Assembly: GCF_014646155.1 (NCBI RefSeq)
Contig: NZ_BMMX01000001.1
Span: 545,720-609,719 of the forward strand
Origin: Mangrovihabitans endophyticus
GTDB taxonomy: Bacteria; Actinomycetota; Actinomycetes; Mycobacteriales; Micromonosporaceae
Reading direction: 5' to 3'
Length of the DNA: 64,000 bases
Below are positions 51,184 through 60,651 of the stretch, one piece after another (position 1 is the first letter of the stretch; every line of letters begins with the position of its first letter). Made by a program: the position numbers and the translations under genes. The notes beneath the pieces were generated by a model. It was not told where the DNA came from. It saw nothing but the letters and a program-made list of their open reading frames with translations, and did not search any database.

Positions 51184-52410
51184 ATGACGGCTATCGAAGG
51201 GGTGCGCCGGGAGGATCGGCAGGAATCGGTCCCCGCCGGCCTGGAGCAGTTGGTGCAGCGGGTGGCCACGCTGCCGGCGCTGCGCGAAAAGTATCGCGGC
51301 ATGCTCGGCTCGGCCATGCCCGCGCTCGCTGACGTGCCCGTGTTGACGAAGGACGAGATGCGCATGGCGCTCGACGACCTCGTCGAGCGCGCCCGGGACG
51401 CCGAGTTCGGCGCCTATGTGTACGGCAGTGGCGGCACGACATCCGCACCGAAACTCAGCCTGATCCCGTCAGACATGTTCGTGCCGGACATCGTGCGGCG
51501 GTGGCGTCCGTTGGACCCGGGGGACGTGCTCGTCAACATGAACACCCCAGGCCGGTTGTGGTCCTCACACAACTTCTTCAACGCCCTCGCGCACGATCTG
51601 GGTGCGGTCACCGTGCCGCTGGGCTCCGTGGAGCGCGACGAGCTCAACGACTGGCTCGACTTCTGCGAACGGGTGAAGGTCACCGCGATGGACGGTACCC
51701 CGACGCACATCGCGCACATGCTGGAGTTCTGCGCCGACACGGGTCGTCGGCCGCCCGAGTTTCGCAAGCTGCTGTGGACCGGTGAGCCGTACTCCGAGCG
51801 AGCAACGCAACTCGTCGCGCAGCTACTGCCGGACGCCGATGTATACGGCATATACGGCAGCACCGAGACGTGGGTCATCGGGCACAACGGCCCGGACTGC
51901 CCGACCGACACCTTCCATGTGCTTCCCTACCAGCATATCGAGCTCGACGATGGGGTGGTCCTGGTGACCAATACCCACCCGCGGTGTTTGAATCCGGTGC
52001 TGCGCTACCGCGTCGGCGACCGCGGCGAGTTCGTGGCATGCCCGTGCGGCGACGGCACGGCACTGCACCTGACCGGCCGGGACGACCCTCAGATGAAATT
52101 CGTCAGCGTCCTCGTCACGCCGCGGGAGATCGCAGACGTGGCGCTTGACGATCCGGAGGTGCGCGACGCCCAGATCGTCGTCTACCGGCACGGCACGCCC
52201 ACCGAGCACATGCAGGTGCGGGTCGTCGCGACTCCCGGCTGCCCGGCTGAGGCGCTCCGCGAGCGGTTGCGTGCGCGCATTCTCACGCGCGTTTACCGGC
52301 TCGGCTGGGCCGTCGGCTCGGCGCCGGAGTCATTCGACGTCCAGGTGGTGGAGGCGCTGGCGGTCAACCCTCGCACGTACAAGACGCCCCTGCTGGTGCA
52401 GGAGACGTGA
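51184..52410 (+). CDS. Second PaaK-like adenylating ligase
   Basis: 408 residues, first gene of the plus-strand operon. AMP-binding loop YVYGSGGTTSAPKLSLIP, then DVYGIYGSTETWVIGHNG and a YRVGDRGEFVACPCGDGTAL segment. It is diverged from the first PaaK-like ligase (48608-49924), and the two probably activate different acids. The operon continues with an ATP-grasp enzyme whose GTG start overlaps this stop, so a ligation step on the activated acid is likely. Cytoplasmic. Confidence 0.85.
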   Translation: MTAIEGVRREDRQESVPAGLEQLVQRVATLPALREKYRGMLGSAMPALADVPVLTKDEMRMALDDLVERARDAEFGAYVYGSGGTTSAPKLSLIPSDMFVPDIVRRWRPLDPGDVLVNMNTPGRLWSSHNFFNALAHDLGAVTVPLGSVERDELNDWLDFCERVKVTAMDGTPTHIAHMLEFCADTGRRPPEFRKLLWTGEPYSERATQLVAQLLPDADVYGIYGSTETWVIGHNGPDCPTDTFHVLPYQHIELDDGVVLVTNTHPRCLNPVLRYRVGDRGEFVACPCGDGTALHLTGRDDPQMKFVSVLVTPREIADVALDDPEVRDAQIVVYRHGTPTEHMQVRVVATPGCPAEALRERLRARILTRVYRLGWAVGSAPESFDVQVVEALAVNPRTYKTPLLVQET

Positions 52411-53714
52411 TCGAGCGCGAACGGAGGTGGGCGAGTGTGAGCGGCAGCGGCGGCAAGTGCATCGTCGTGGTCGACGCCTACTCCTCGGCGCGGCGGCTGG
52501 CGCCGCTGTTCGCCGAGGCCGGTTATGACTGCGTCCACGTGCAGAGCGACGCCACGGTGCCGGCGGTGTACGCGACCTCCTTCGAGCCGGACCAGTTTGC
52601 GGCCAATCTCGTTCACGGTGGGGACCTCCGGGCGACGGTTGCGGCAGTTGACGGGTATGCGCCCCGGTACGTGCTGGCGGGAATGGAGACCGGAGTGGAG
52701 GTAGCCGATGCGCTCAGCGAGGCGCTCGGCCTGCCGACCAACGGCACAGCGTTGAGCGCGGCCCGTCGAGACAAGTACCGCATGATCGAGGCCGTCAAAT
52801 CCGCGGGGCTGCCCGCTGCCGCCCAGGTCGCCAGCGACGACCTGGACGAGGTGCTCGCCTGGTACGCGGACGTCGGTGGACGGGTGGTGGTCAAGCCGCC
52901 GCGCAGCGCCGGGAGCGAGGGAGTCGCCTTCTGCACGGATGCGGAACAGACGGCTCGCGCCTTTCACGCGTTGCGGGGCAGGCGCAATGCCCTCAACGGC
53001 GAGAACGACACGGTTGTGGTCCAGGAGTATCTGTACGGCGCGGAGTACTACGTGAACACCGTCAGCCGGGACGGCCGGCATCACGTCTGCGACCTGTGGC
53101 AACGCACCCACGTTACGGCGCACGGCGTGCTGGACCTGCTTGACAGCACACACCTGATGCCGCGCTCGGGTCCCGAGCAGGACCGTTTGGTGGAATACAC
53201 GTTCGCGGTGCTTGACGCACTGGGCATCCGCCACGGCCCCGCGCACGCCGAGGTCAAGCTGACGCCGGACGGTCCGCGCCTCGTCGAGGTCGGGGCCAGG
53301 CTGTGCGGTGCCGACTTGCCGCAGTTCGCCCGCGAGGTGCTGGGTACGAGCCAGCTCGATTGGACGGTGCTGGCCGCCACCGATCGGGCCGGTTTTCACC
53401 ATGCCGCCGGCAAGGCGTACCAACTGCGTGGCGGTGCGGCGGCGGTCGCGTTGCTCGCGCCCGAGGACGGATGGCTGGTGCGCTACCGCGGGCTGGCGGC
53501 GCTGCACGAGCTGGAAAGCGTCCAGGAGGTGCGGATCGCCGTCCATCCCGGGCAGCGGATCCGGCGCACGATCAATGACTTCGGCTACCCGGCCGCGGTC
53601 TACCTGCGCCATGAGGTCGCCGAGGTGGTGCGCCGCGATTACCGCAGCATCCGGCAGATCGACGGTCCGGCACTGTACGAGATCGAATCCGACCGTGAGG
53701 AGGTCTGCTCATGA
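52407..53714 (+). CDS. ATP-grasp carboxylate-amine ligase
   Basis: 435 residues from the GTG overlapping the previous stop. The GTG at 52437, ten codons later with GGAGG nine bases upstream, may be the true start. Pre-ATP-grasp fold: KCIVVVDAYSSARRLAPLFA. ATP-grasp core: GGRVVVKPPRSAGSEGV, then VVQEYLYGAEYYVNTV and the magnesium site HAEVKLTPDGPRLVEVGARL. The layout resembles BacD-type L-amino acid ligases, which make dipeptides or amides through an acyl phosphate. Its partner substrates are probably made by the aminotransferase and lyase of the cluster. Confidence 0.88.
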   Translation: MIERERRWASVSGSGGKCIVVVDAYSSARRLAPLFAEAGYDCVHVQSDATVPAVYATSFEPDQFAANLVHGGDLRATVAAVDGYAPRYVLAGMETGVEVADALSEALGLPTNGTALSAARRDKYRMIEAVKSAGLPAAAQVASDDLDEVLAWYADVGGRVVVKPPRSAGSEGVAFCTDAEQTARAFHALRGRRNALNGENDTVVVQEYLYGAEYYVNTVSRDGRHHVCDLWQRTHVTAHGVLDLLDSTHLMPRSGPEQDRLVEYTFAVLDALGIRHGPAHAEVKLTPDGPRLVEVGARLCGADLPQFAREVLGTSQLDWTVLAATDRAGFHHAAGKAYQLRGGAAAVALLAPEDGWLVRYRGLAALHELESVQEVRIAVHPGQRIRRTINDFGYPAAVYLRHEVAEVVRRDYRSIRQIDGPALYEIESDREEVCS

Positions 53715-54988
53715 CGTTGTCCCCAGCCACAACCGGCACGAATGTGTCCACCTTCGAGGAGAACGAGTCCGAGGTGCGGTTGTACTGCCGCAAGTTCCCG
53801 GTGGTGTTCGAACGCGCCGATGGGGCTCATCTTTATGCCGAGGACGGTCGCGACTACCTGGACTTCTTCTGCGGCGCGGGCGCGCTCAACTACGGCCACA
53901 ACCCCCCATGGATAATCGATGACCTGCGAGCCTACCTCGACGAGGGTGGCATCCTGCACGGCCTGGACATGTACACGGTGGCCAAGCGACGTTTCATCGA
54001 GGCGTTCCGGGAGACCGTACTGATCCCGCGCGGCCTGCGGTACAAGCTGCAGTTCTGCGGGCCCACCGGAACCGACGCCGTCGAAGCGGCGCTGAAGCTG
54101 GCTCGCCGTGCCACGGGTCGGCGGACCGTGGTCTCCTTCGGTGGCGCGTTCCACGGCATGTCCCGCGGCTCGCTCGGCGTCACCGGGAGCCGCCGGGCCC
54201 GCACCGCTGGCGGGATCTCGGCCAACGAAGTCGTGTTCGTTCCCTACGAGGACGGACCCGCGGGCTCGTTCGATTCGATCGGCTATCTGCGCCGGCTGTT
54301 TGCCGACTCATCGTCGGGAGTCGAGCCGCCTGCTGCGGTCATCGTCGAGGCGATCCAGGTCGAGGGCGGCATCTATCCGGCCTCGGAGGGCTGGCTGCGG
54401 GGTCTGCAAGAGCTGACCAGGACGTACGGCGCGTTGCTGATCTGCGACGAGATCCAGATCGGTTGCGGCCGAACCGGAGACTTCTTCGGCTTCGAGGCCG
54501 CTGGGCTTGAGCCGGACGTGGTCACGCTGTCCAAGTCGATCGGCGGTGCCGGCCTTCCGCTGTCACTCGCCCTGATCCGGCCAGATCTCGACGTATGGAA
54601 CGCGGGCGAGCACACCGGCACCTTCCGCGGTAATCAACTGGCGTTCGTCGCCGGGGCCGCAGCCTTGTCGGTGTGGCGCGGTGATGCTTTCCCCGCCGCC
54701 GTCGCCGAATCCGGTCGCCTCCTTGCGGCACTCGGTGCCCGCTTGCAAGCGGCGGACGCCGCGCTGCGGGTCCGCGGACGAGGCATGCTGCTCGGCATCG
54801 ATCTCGGCCGGAGCGGCGGCCCGGAACGGGCCGCCGCGATCCAGCAGCGCTGCTTTGCCGACGGTCTGGTGCTCGAGTTGTGCGGCCGTGACGACGAGGT
54901 GGTGAAGGTCATGCCCCCGTTGACCATCGCCGCCAGCGACTTGGAACGCGGCCTGGCCGTGCTCGAAACCGCGGTACGGACGACGTGA
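53711..54988 (+). CDS. Class III PLP aminotransferase, EctB-like
   Basis: 425 residues, ATG overlapping the ATP-grasp stop. The PLP lysine is in VTLSKSIGGAGLPLSLALI; nearby are LLICDEIQIGCGRTGDFFGF and LQFCGPTGTDAVEAALKLAR. The closest recognised pattern is diaminobutyrate--2-oxoglutarate aminotransferase (EctB), which transfers amino groups to aspartate semialdehyde. No ectoine synthase or acetyltransferase is present, so this copy probably supplies an amine building block for the cluster product. Confidence 0.9.
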   Translation: MTLSPATTGTNVSTFEENESEVRLYCRKFPVVFERADGAHLYAEDGRDYLDFFCGAGALNYGHNPPWIIDDLRAYLDEGGILHGLDMYTVAKRRFIEAFRETVLIPRGLRYKLQFCGPTGTDAVEAALKLARRATGRRTVVSFGGAFHGMSRGSLGVTGSRRARTAGGISANEVVFVPYEDGPAGSFDSIGYLRRLFADSSSGVEPPAAVIVEAIQVEGGIYPASEGWLRGLQELTRTYGALLICDEIQIGCGRTGDFFGFEAAGLEPDVVTLSKSIGGAGLPLSLALIRPDLDVWNAGEHTGTFRGNQLAFVAGAAALSVWRGDAFPAAVAESGRLLAALGARLQAADAALRVRGRGMLLGIDLGRSGGPERAAAIQQRCFADGLVLELCGRDDEVVKVMPPLTIAASDLERGLAVLETAVRTT

Positions 54989-55458
54989 CCGCCGTGCTCG
55001 AACGTCCCGGCGCGTTCCCGGCTCACCGCCGTGCCGCGCCGGTGCGGCTGTCGACCAGTTTGGTGACCGCGGCGGGCGACTGTGTCCTGGCGGCCAATCG
55101 GACGCAGAACCCGGCCGGCCTGGATTGGGCATGGGTCGCCCGCCGAGCCCTCGCCCGCCTGAAACCGGTACACGCGGCCGGTCTCGTCCTGCTCGGCCGC
55201 GACATCGGCGACGGCTTCCGGGTGCGGTACTTGACGATCGTCGGCGACGCCGTACCGACCAGTGCTGCTCTCATGGGCGGTGCCAGGCTGATCGGCCAGG
55301 AGTACGGCTACCGCCACGTGGTGCTGCACTGGGCCGAGTGGACGGGCGAAGCCGCGCTCGGTCCGGAGCGGGTGAGCGTGCATCTCGGCGACGTCCGGCT
55401 CGACGGCCCGGCCGTGACCTTGATGTCCGGAGTGATCGGCCTCGATCTTGACGAATGA
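54985..55458 (+). CDS. Unknown cluster protein
   Basis: 157 residues from a GTG overlapping the aminotransferase stop. The sequence is soluble and mixed alpha/beta: VRLSTSLVTAAGDCVLAANR, ALARLKPVHAAGLVLLGRDI and GFRVRYLTIVGDAVPTSAAL. I recognise no family or catalytic motif. Its tight coupling to the aminotransferase suggests a pathway enzyme or an accessory subunit. It is followed 19 bp later by the amidase. Confidence 0.65.
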   Translation: MTAVLERPGAFPAHRRAAPVRLSTSLVTAAGDCVLAANRTQNPAGLDWAWVARRALARLKPVHAAGLVLLGRDIGDGFRVRYLTIVGDAVPTSAALMGGARLIGQEYGYRHVVLHWAEWTGEAALGPERVSVHLGDVRLDGPAVTLMSGVIGLDLDE

Positions 55459-55477
55459 CGATCGATCGGAGGATTCT

Positions 55478-56839
55478 GTGTCCGAGCCGATGAATTCCCC
55501 GTCGAGCGTGGCGGCGTCCGCGCCCCCGCCAGTGGTTCGGCTTCCGCTGCGTGAGCGCGCCAGGCTGTTGTCCGCCGGCGAACTCGACCCTGAGGATTTC
55601 AGCGCTGCCGCAGACGCCTGGGCGTGTCGCGCTGATGAGCGGTACCGGGCCTGCGTGGAGATGCGTACCGGTCGGGCAGGCCCTGCGGGCCTGCGTGTCG
55701 GTGTCAAGGACTCCATCGATGTGGCGGGTTTCGCCACCCGTGCGGGCCTGTCCGGCTACCGCCGGTACCCGGCGCGGTCCGCAGCTTGTCTGGACGGTGT
55801 CCCGCCGGATGCGATCGTCGCGAAGCTGATCACCCCGCAACTCGGAGTCGGCATCGAGCAGCGGTGCGTCAATCCTTACTTCCCGCACCTTCACCCCGCC
55901 GGTTCCAGCACCGGCAGTGCGGTCGCGGTCGCCGCGCACATCTGCGACATCGCGGTCGGGACCGATTCCACCGGTTCGGTGCGACTGCCGGCCAACGCGT
56001 GCGGGGTCGTGGGCCTCCGTCAGACGTTCACAGCCGATCTGCTGAACGGCCTCTTCGAGGTGTCCCCACTCATGGACACACCGGGCTGGTTCGCCCGGAC
56101 TGTGGACGATCTCGCCTACGCATGGGAGCGGTTCACCCACGGTGAAACGCCGACGGCCGGCGATCCGCATGGCATGCGGATCGGGGTGCCGGCCGGCTGG
56201 TTCGACGACTGCGCCGCCCCGATCGCCGGGGCGCTCGGCAACGCCGTGAAGGCACTGGCGGAATCGGGACAGACGCTGGTCCCGGTGGAACTGGACGACC
56301 TGGTCCCCGGCCGGCTCGCGGTCTGGGAAATCTGCCTGCGTTCGGCCTGGGACCTGTTCCGCCGCCGCGCGCCGTACCTGCGTGACACCCTGGACGAACC
56401 AACCCGGCTGGCCCTGGAGTACGGCGCTTCAGTGACAGACGACCGGTACGCCGAACTGGTCACCGCACTGCGTGCCACCCGTGGCGCGGTGCTGGACCGG
56501 TTTCGGCGCCAGGGCGTGGCCCTCTGGCTCACACCGACCACCGGCCGATTGCCACGCGACCGGCGGGGGATGCCATCTGCCACCTCTGTCGTCCCCGACT
56601 TCACCGACCCTCAGGTCGGCCGAACCCTGGACAGCCTCGCCGCAGCAAGCTTCCCCGGTCTGCCGGCGATCACGCTTCCGGTGGCTGTGGACGCCGAGCA
56701 TCGGGCACCGGTCGGTCTGCAGATGATCGGTCCGCCACACAGCGAGGCGACCCTGATCCGGTTCGCCGAGACGGTCTCCGCGTGCGTCGGCGATCTCGAC
56801 CTGCAACCGCAACCAGTGCCTGCCGCGGAGGCGGAGTGA
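55478..56839 (+). CDS. Amidase-signature hydrolase
   Basis: 453 residues from the GTG at 55478 (GGAGG five bases upstream). The Ser-cisSer-Lys triad is visible: Lys in GLRVGVKDSIDVAGF, cis-Ser in HPAGSSTGSAVAVAA, and the nucleophile Ser in GTDSTGSVRLPA. The usual GSSGGSA is altered to GSSTGSA. In pathways that protect amines by acylation a late amidase removes the group, so it could release the final product here. Cytoplasmic, with no signal peptide. Confidence 0.88.
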   Translation: MSEPMNSPSSVAASAPPPVVRLPLRERARLLSAGELDPEDFSAAADAWACRADERYRACVEMRTGRAGPAGLRVGVKDSIDVAGFATRAGLSGYRRYPARSAACLDGVPPDAIVAKLITPQLGVGIEQRCVNPYFPHLHPAGSSTGSAVAVAAHICDIAVGTDSTGSVRLPANACGVVGLRQTFTADLLNGLFEVSPLMDTPGWFARTVDDLAYAWERFTHGETPTAGDPHGMRIGVPAGWFDDCAAPIAGALGNAVKALAESGQTLVPVELDDLVPGRLAVWEICLRSAWDLFRRRAPYLRDTLDEPTRLALEYGASVTDDRYAELVTALRATRGAVLDRFRRQGVALWLTPTTGRLPRDRRGMPSATSVVPDFTDPQVGRTLDSLAAASFPGLPAITLPVAVDAEHRAPVGLQMIGPPHSEATLIRFAETVSACVGDLDLQPQPVPAAEAE

Positions 56840-56841
56840 CC

Positions 56842-58200
56842 ATGCGCGACGATGCAGCCGCAACCTCGGCCGATTCCTCGGCGTACCGCCACGGGCTGGC
56901 GCCATTCCTGTCGGTTTGGTGCCCCGGTGTTGTGCTCGTCACGGCATGCGGGTTGTGCCTCTTCGGACTGAGCTGGTGGATATCGCGCGGGCCCGGCGGC
57001 GGAGCCGGGCTCGGCACGGTGATAGGCGTGGCGAACGCGAACTCGCTCGTGCTCGTCGTCTTGGTCGCCGGCGTTCTCGACGCCGCGGACCGATGGCGAA
57101 CACTGCTGCGGCTGCAGATCGCGCTTGCCCTTCCGCTGACCGTTGTGGTGCTGCTGTTCGGACTGCCTGCCCGCGGCGCGAACGTCTACATCGGGGCTGC
57201 GTGTTACCTGGCGGTACACGGCATCCAGGCCATGTTTCTCGCCACGATGGAGACGACCGGTGCCGACCTCGCCCCGCCGTCGTGGCCGAGCACCCGCACC
57301 GCAGCTCTCCTGACGAGCATTCCACAGCAGCTCGGATCCAGCCTCGCACCGACCGTCGCGGGCGCGTTGATCGCAAGGGGCACCGTCCGCGGAGTCGGCG
57401 TCATCGCACTGGGTGTCGTAGCCATCGCGGCCGTGATGCTGGCGGTGTTCGCGCGTCCGGCACGGGCGAAGGCACCCTCGGCCGGCACGCCGGTGTCACC
57501 GGCACCGTCACACCGGCGTGGTGGGTGGGCTTCGCTGCGCCGGGTGCTGCCGGACGCGCTTACCGCTGCCCGGTTCGCATGGGAACGTCAAGAACTTGTC
57601 TACATCATCATCGTCGGATCGCTCGCCAACCTGGTGATATACCCGTTCTACGCGATGCTTCCGGTATACGTGGGGGATTACCGGCTTTCCGCGCAAGGGC
57701 AGGCGGTCCTGCTCGGCACCGCAGCTACGGCATATTCGCTCGGCATGCTGGCCGCCACCCTCTGGCTGCTCGGCCGTCGCATCTTCGCCGATGTCCGTAC
57801 GGCCTTGGCGGTCGCCAGCGCCGCGTTCGGTACGACATGCATGCTGCTGATCGCGGCGACCCTCGCACCGTACCCATGGCTCCTGATCGGTGTCATGGCT
57901 CTCGCGGGCGCCTTGTTCGCGGTCCTGATCTCGGTGGCCGGCGGCACCTGGCTGGAGCTGACGCCGGCCGCCATGCGGGTGCGCGTGTTCAGCCTGCGTC
58001 GGCTCGTCACGTTCTGGAGCATCCCGGTGGGCACGGCGGCGATGGGCTTCGGCGGCGCGCACTGGGGGTATCGCGTCTTCTCGCGGACGTTGATCTTCTG
58101 CTGTCTCGCCGCACTGATCGCTTGCTGGTTGGTGTTCCGCAGCCGGTTCGCGGTGCCCTCACGAAACAGGACCGTCGCCACCGACGGCGAATCCCGCTGA
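56842..58200 (+). CDS. MFS transporter, probable product exporter
   Basis: 452 residues, ATG two bases after the amidase stop. Around twelve membrane helices are visible (VVLVTACGLCLFGLSWWIS, IALALPLTVVVLLFGL, LVIYPFYAMLPVYVG and others). A central polar loop lies near residue 220. Major facilitator proteins at the end of such operons usually export the product and give self-resistance. The last 42 bp overlap the SARP gene on the opposite strand. Confidence 0.9.
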   Translation: MRDDAAATSADSSAYRHGLAPFLSVWCPGVVLVTACGLCLFGLSWWISRGPGGGAGLGTVIGVANANSLVLVVLVAGVLDAADRWRTLLRLQIALALPLTVVVLLFGLPARGANVYIGAACYLAVHGIQAMFLATMETTGADLAPPSWPSTRTAALLTSIPQQLGSSLAPTVAGALIARGTVRGVGVIALGVVAIAAVMLAVFARPARAKAPSAGTPVSPAPSHRRGGWASLRRVLPDALTAARFAWERQELVYIIIVGSLANLVIYPFYAMLPVYVGDYRLSAQGQAVLLGTAATAYSLGMLAATLWLLGRRIFADVRTALAVASAAFGTTCMLLIAATLAPYPWLLIGVMALAGALFAVLISVAGGTWLELTPAAMRVRVFSLRRLVTFWSIPVGTAAMGFGGAHWGYRVFSRTLIFCCLAALIACWLVFRSRFAVPSRNRTVATDGESR

Positions 58201-60627
58201 CTCGGCCGAGCGATCGAGGGCAGAGGCGGGATTGTCGAGTTGGCGCTCGACCGTACCGAGAGCGTTCAGTGACATCCCGGTGTACCGCCGGCCGCCGATC
58301 CGTTCACTCAGCTCGGCTGCGTCCTCGGCGACCGCCGCCGCCGACCGGCCACGATCGCGTAGCACCACCGCGCTCGATCGCATCGTCACCGTCCGGGTAG
58401 CGCGGTTGCCGAGATCCCGGCACAGCCGCAGCGCACGGTCGAGCAGGTCCGCGGCCTCGCCGAACTGACCACGCAAATCCTCCGGGGACATCCGATAGAA
58501 GAAGTACCCCCGCAGCGTGTCGCTCAGCAGCCACGCCACATCGTACGGACCATGGTCGGCGGCCTGGCGCACCACGGCGACCAGGTTGGCGCGTTCGTCG
58601 TCCAGCCAGCGCAGCGCCTGCTCCTGGCTGGTGAATTCCGGTGCCGGATGGACCGGCTGCTCCGGCCGCCACGGTAGCCGCAGAAGATGCGGGTACAGCA
58701 CGCGGGCTGCCGCTTCCGCGGTGTGCAGGTAGTAGGCGAGTAACGCATGGTGAGCGGCGGAGCGCCTCGTGGCCGGTTCTTCGTGATGGAGCCGGTCCAT
58801 GGCGTAGATCCGCACCAGGTCATGAAAGGCGTACCTGCCCTCGACCGGCTCGTCGAGCAGATGCACGGCGACCAGCCGGTCCAGCATGAGCGCCGTACGC
58901 CGCACCGGCACGCCCGCCAGGGCCGCACCCGCCTCCGCGGTCACGTCCACACCGTCGGCCAGGCTGGCCAACCGGAACATCCGCCGCTCCTCGTCGGGAA
59001 GGAGCTGGTACGACTGATCGAACGCGGTACGTACCGTGGCCTGGTCGTCGTCGGCCACCCGTAACTCGGTGAGCCGATCACCGCTGCCCAGCCGCGCGAC
59101 CAGCGACGCGACTCGGCGATGCGGCAGGCCGCTCAGATGCGCCGCCGCGATCCGCAACGCTAGCGGCAGATGTCCGCATAGCCGAGCCAGATCGCGGATC
59201 GCGTCGGGTTCGACGGCGGCGCGTTCCGCTCCCAGGACCCTGATGAGCAGCTCGTGTGAGGCTGAAGGTGGCAACGGACCGAGGACCAACCGGTGCGCGC
59301 CTTCCCGTGCGACAAGTCCGCCGAGTTGGTCCCGGCTGGTGACCAGCACCATGGATCCGTTACCTCCGGGCAGTAGCGGCCGTACCTGTCCGGGATGATC
59401 GGCGTTGTCCAGGACGATCAGCATTCGGCGGTCGGCCAACCTGCCGCGGTACATTGTGGCCGCTTCGTCGACGAATGGCGGCACATGGTCGGGCGGGACG
59501 CCCAGAGCATGCAGGAACCGGGTCAGCACCTCGATCGGCCGCAGCGATGGACCCGGACTGTAGCCGCGCAGGTTGACGTAGAGCTGGCCGTCGGGAAAAC
59601 GGCACCGGACCCGGTGGGCCCAATGCACGGCGAGGGCCGTCTTGCCAGTACCGGCGCCACCGGTGATCGCAGCGACGACGACCGTGGCGGCCGGTCCGCC
59701 GCCTTCGGGAAGCAGCGACTCCAAGAGCTGGATGTCCTCGGCACGGCCGGTGAAGCCCGCCACGTCGGCCGGCAATTGCGCCGGGGCTGCCCCGTCTGAC
59801 ATCGCCCGCCACGCCAACGGCGTTGGGACGGCTGACAGTAGAGCCGGTACCTGCAGCGTCGATACGTGTGTCTGCGCTGCTGTCACCGGCCCTGAACGCA
59901 GCATCGCGTGGTGCAGCTCGGCAAGGTCGGCGCTGACATCCAGACCGTGCTCGTCGCGCAACAAAGTGTCGAACGACCGGAACACCGCCGCCGCCTCTGG
60001 ACGTCGGCCGCACCGATGGAGCGCACGCATCAGCAGGTTGACGGGACGCTCTCGCAGCGGGTGTTCCTCGCGCATCACGTAGAGTTCGCCGACCACGCCG
60101 GTGTATCGGCCGAGCGTCAGTTCCGCCTCGATCGTCTCTTCCTGCGCGATGAGACGCTGCTCCTGCAACCGGCTGCGGGCCGCATCGACGAATGCCGCGG
60201 TGCAGCCGCACAGCGCCGGCCCGCGCCACAGCGCGAGCGCCTGGCGGTACAGGTCGCAGCCGGCTGCCCGCCGTCCCTCGACTACCTCGTCCCGGGCGGC
60301 CGCGGTCAGTCGCTCGAACTCGACGGTATCCACCGTGTCGTCCGAGCCAAGCGTCAGGGTGTACCCGCCGGACCGGCTCACCAACGACTCCCGGGCACCC
60401 CCATCGCGCAGCACCTGACGGAGGCGTGAAATGAGCACGTGCACCTGTTTACGCGCCGTGTCTGGCGCAGAACCACCCCATAACGCGCTAACCAACTGAT
60501 CTGCCGAGATGGTCAGATTCGCATTCAAGATGAGGTACGCGAGCACCGCTCGCTGTTGAGGACGAGGAATGCTCAACGTTCGAGAATTCATCGTAACCTC
60601 AACCGATCCGAGAACAGCCAATCGCAT
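58159..60627 (-). CDS. SARP-family pathway regulator with NB-ARC ATPase (AfsR-like)
   Basis: 822 residues from the ATG at 60625-60627. Domains: OmpR-like winged helix (about 1-95), bacterial transcriptional activation domain (about 97-245), NB-ARC ATPase (about 290-560; Walker A GGAGTGKTALA at 323-333, then LADRRMLIVLDNADH), and a C-terminal helical region. AfsR proteins are longer, with more TPR repeats, so this one is short at its end. Leu49 and Leu629 are encoded by TTA, the rare codon read by the bldA tRNA in streptomycetes. It likely activates the cluster. Its end overlaps the MFS gene by 42 bp. Confidence 0.92.
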   Translation of the reverse strand: MRLAVLGSVEVTMNSRTLSIPRPQQRAVLAYLILNANLTISADQLVSALWGGSAPDTARKQVHVLISRLRQVLRDGGARESLVSRSGGYTLTLGSDDTVDTVEFERLTAAARDEVVEGRRAAGCDLYRQALALWRGPALCGCTAAFVDAARSRLQEQRLIAQEETIEAELTLGRYTGVVGELYVMREEHPLRERPVNLLMRALHRCGRRPEAAAVFRSFDTLLRDEHGLDVSADLAELHHAMLRSGPVTAAQTHVSTLQVPALLSAVPTPLAWRAMSDGAAPAQLPADVAGFTGRAEDIQLLESLLPEGGGPAATVVVAAITGGAGTGKTALAVHWAHRVRCRFPDGQLYVNLRGYSPGPSLRPIEVLTRFLHALGVPPDHVPPFVDEAATMYRGRLADRRMLIVLDNADHPGQVRPLLPGGNGSMVLVTSRDQLGGLVAREGAHRLVLGPLPPSASHELLIRVLGAERAAVEPDAIRDLARLCGHLPLALRIAAAHLSGLPHRRVASLVARLGSGDRLTELRVADDDQATVRTAFDQSYQLLPDEERRMFRLASLADGVDVTAEAGAALAGVPVRRTALMLDRLVAVHLLDEPVEGRYAFHDLVRIYAMDRLHHEEPATRRSAAHHALLAYYLHTAEAAARVLYPHLLRLPWRPEQPVHPAPEFTSQEQALRWLDDERANLVAVVRQAADHGPYDVAWLLSDTLRGYFFYRMSPEDLRGQFGEAADLLDRALRLCRDLGNRATRTVTMRSSAVVLRDRGRSAAAVAEDAAELSERIGGRRYTGMSLNALGTVERQLDNPASALDRSAESAGFAVGGDGPVS

Positions 60628-60651
60628 CAAGTAAGCCCCGAGTTCTGGTGG

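Noticed and set aside
42356..60627. Searched the cluster for PKS, NRPS or RiPP precursor genes
   Set aside because: No ketosynthase, condensation or thioesterase motif, and no short precursor-like gene with a leader/core pattern was seen in the gaps 49925-50073 and 51037-51183.
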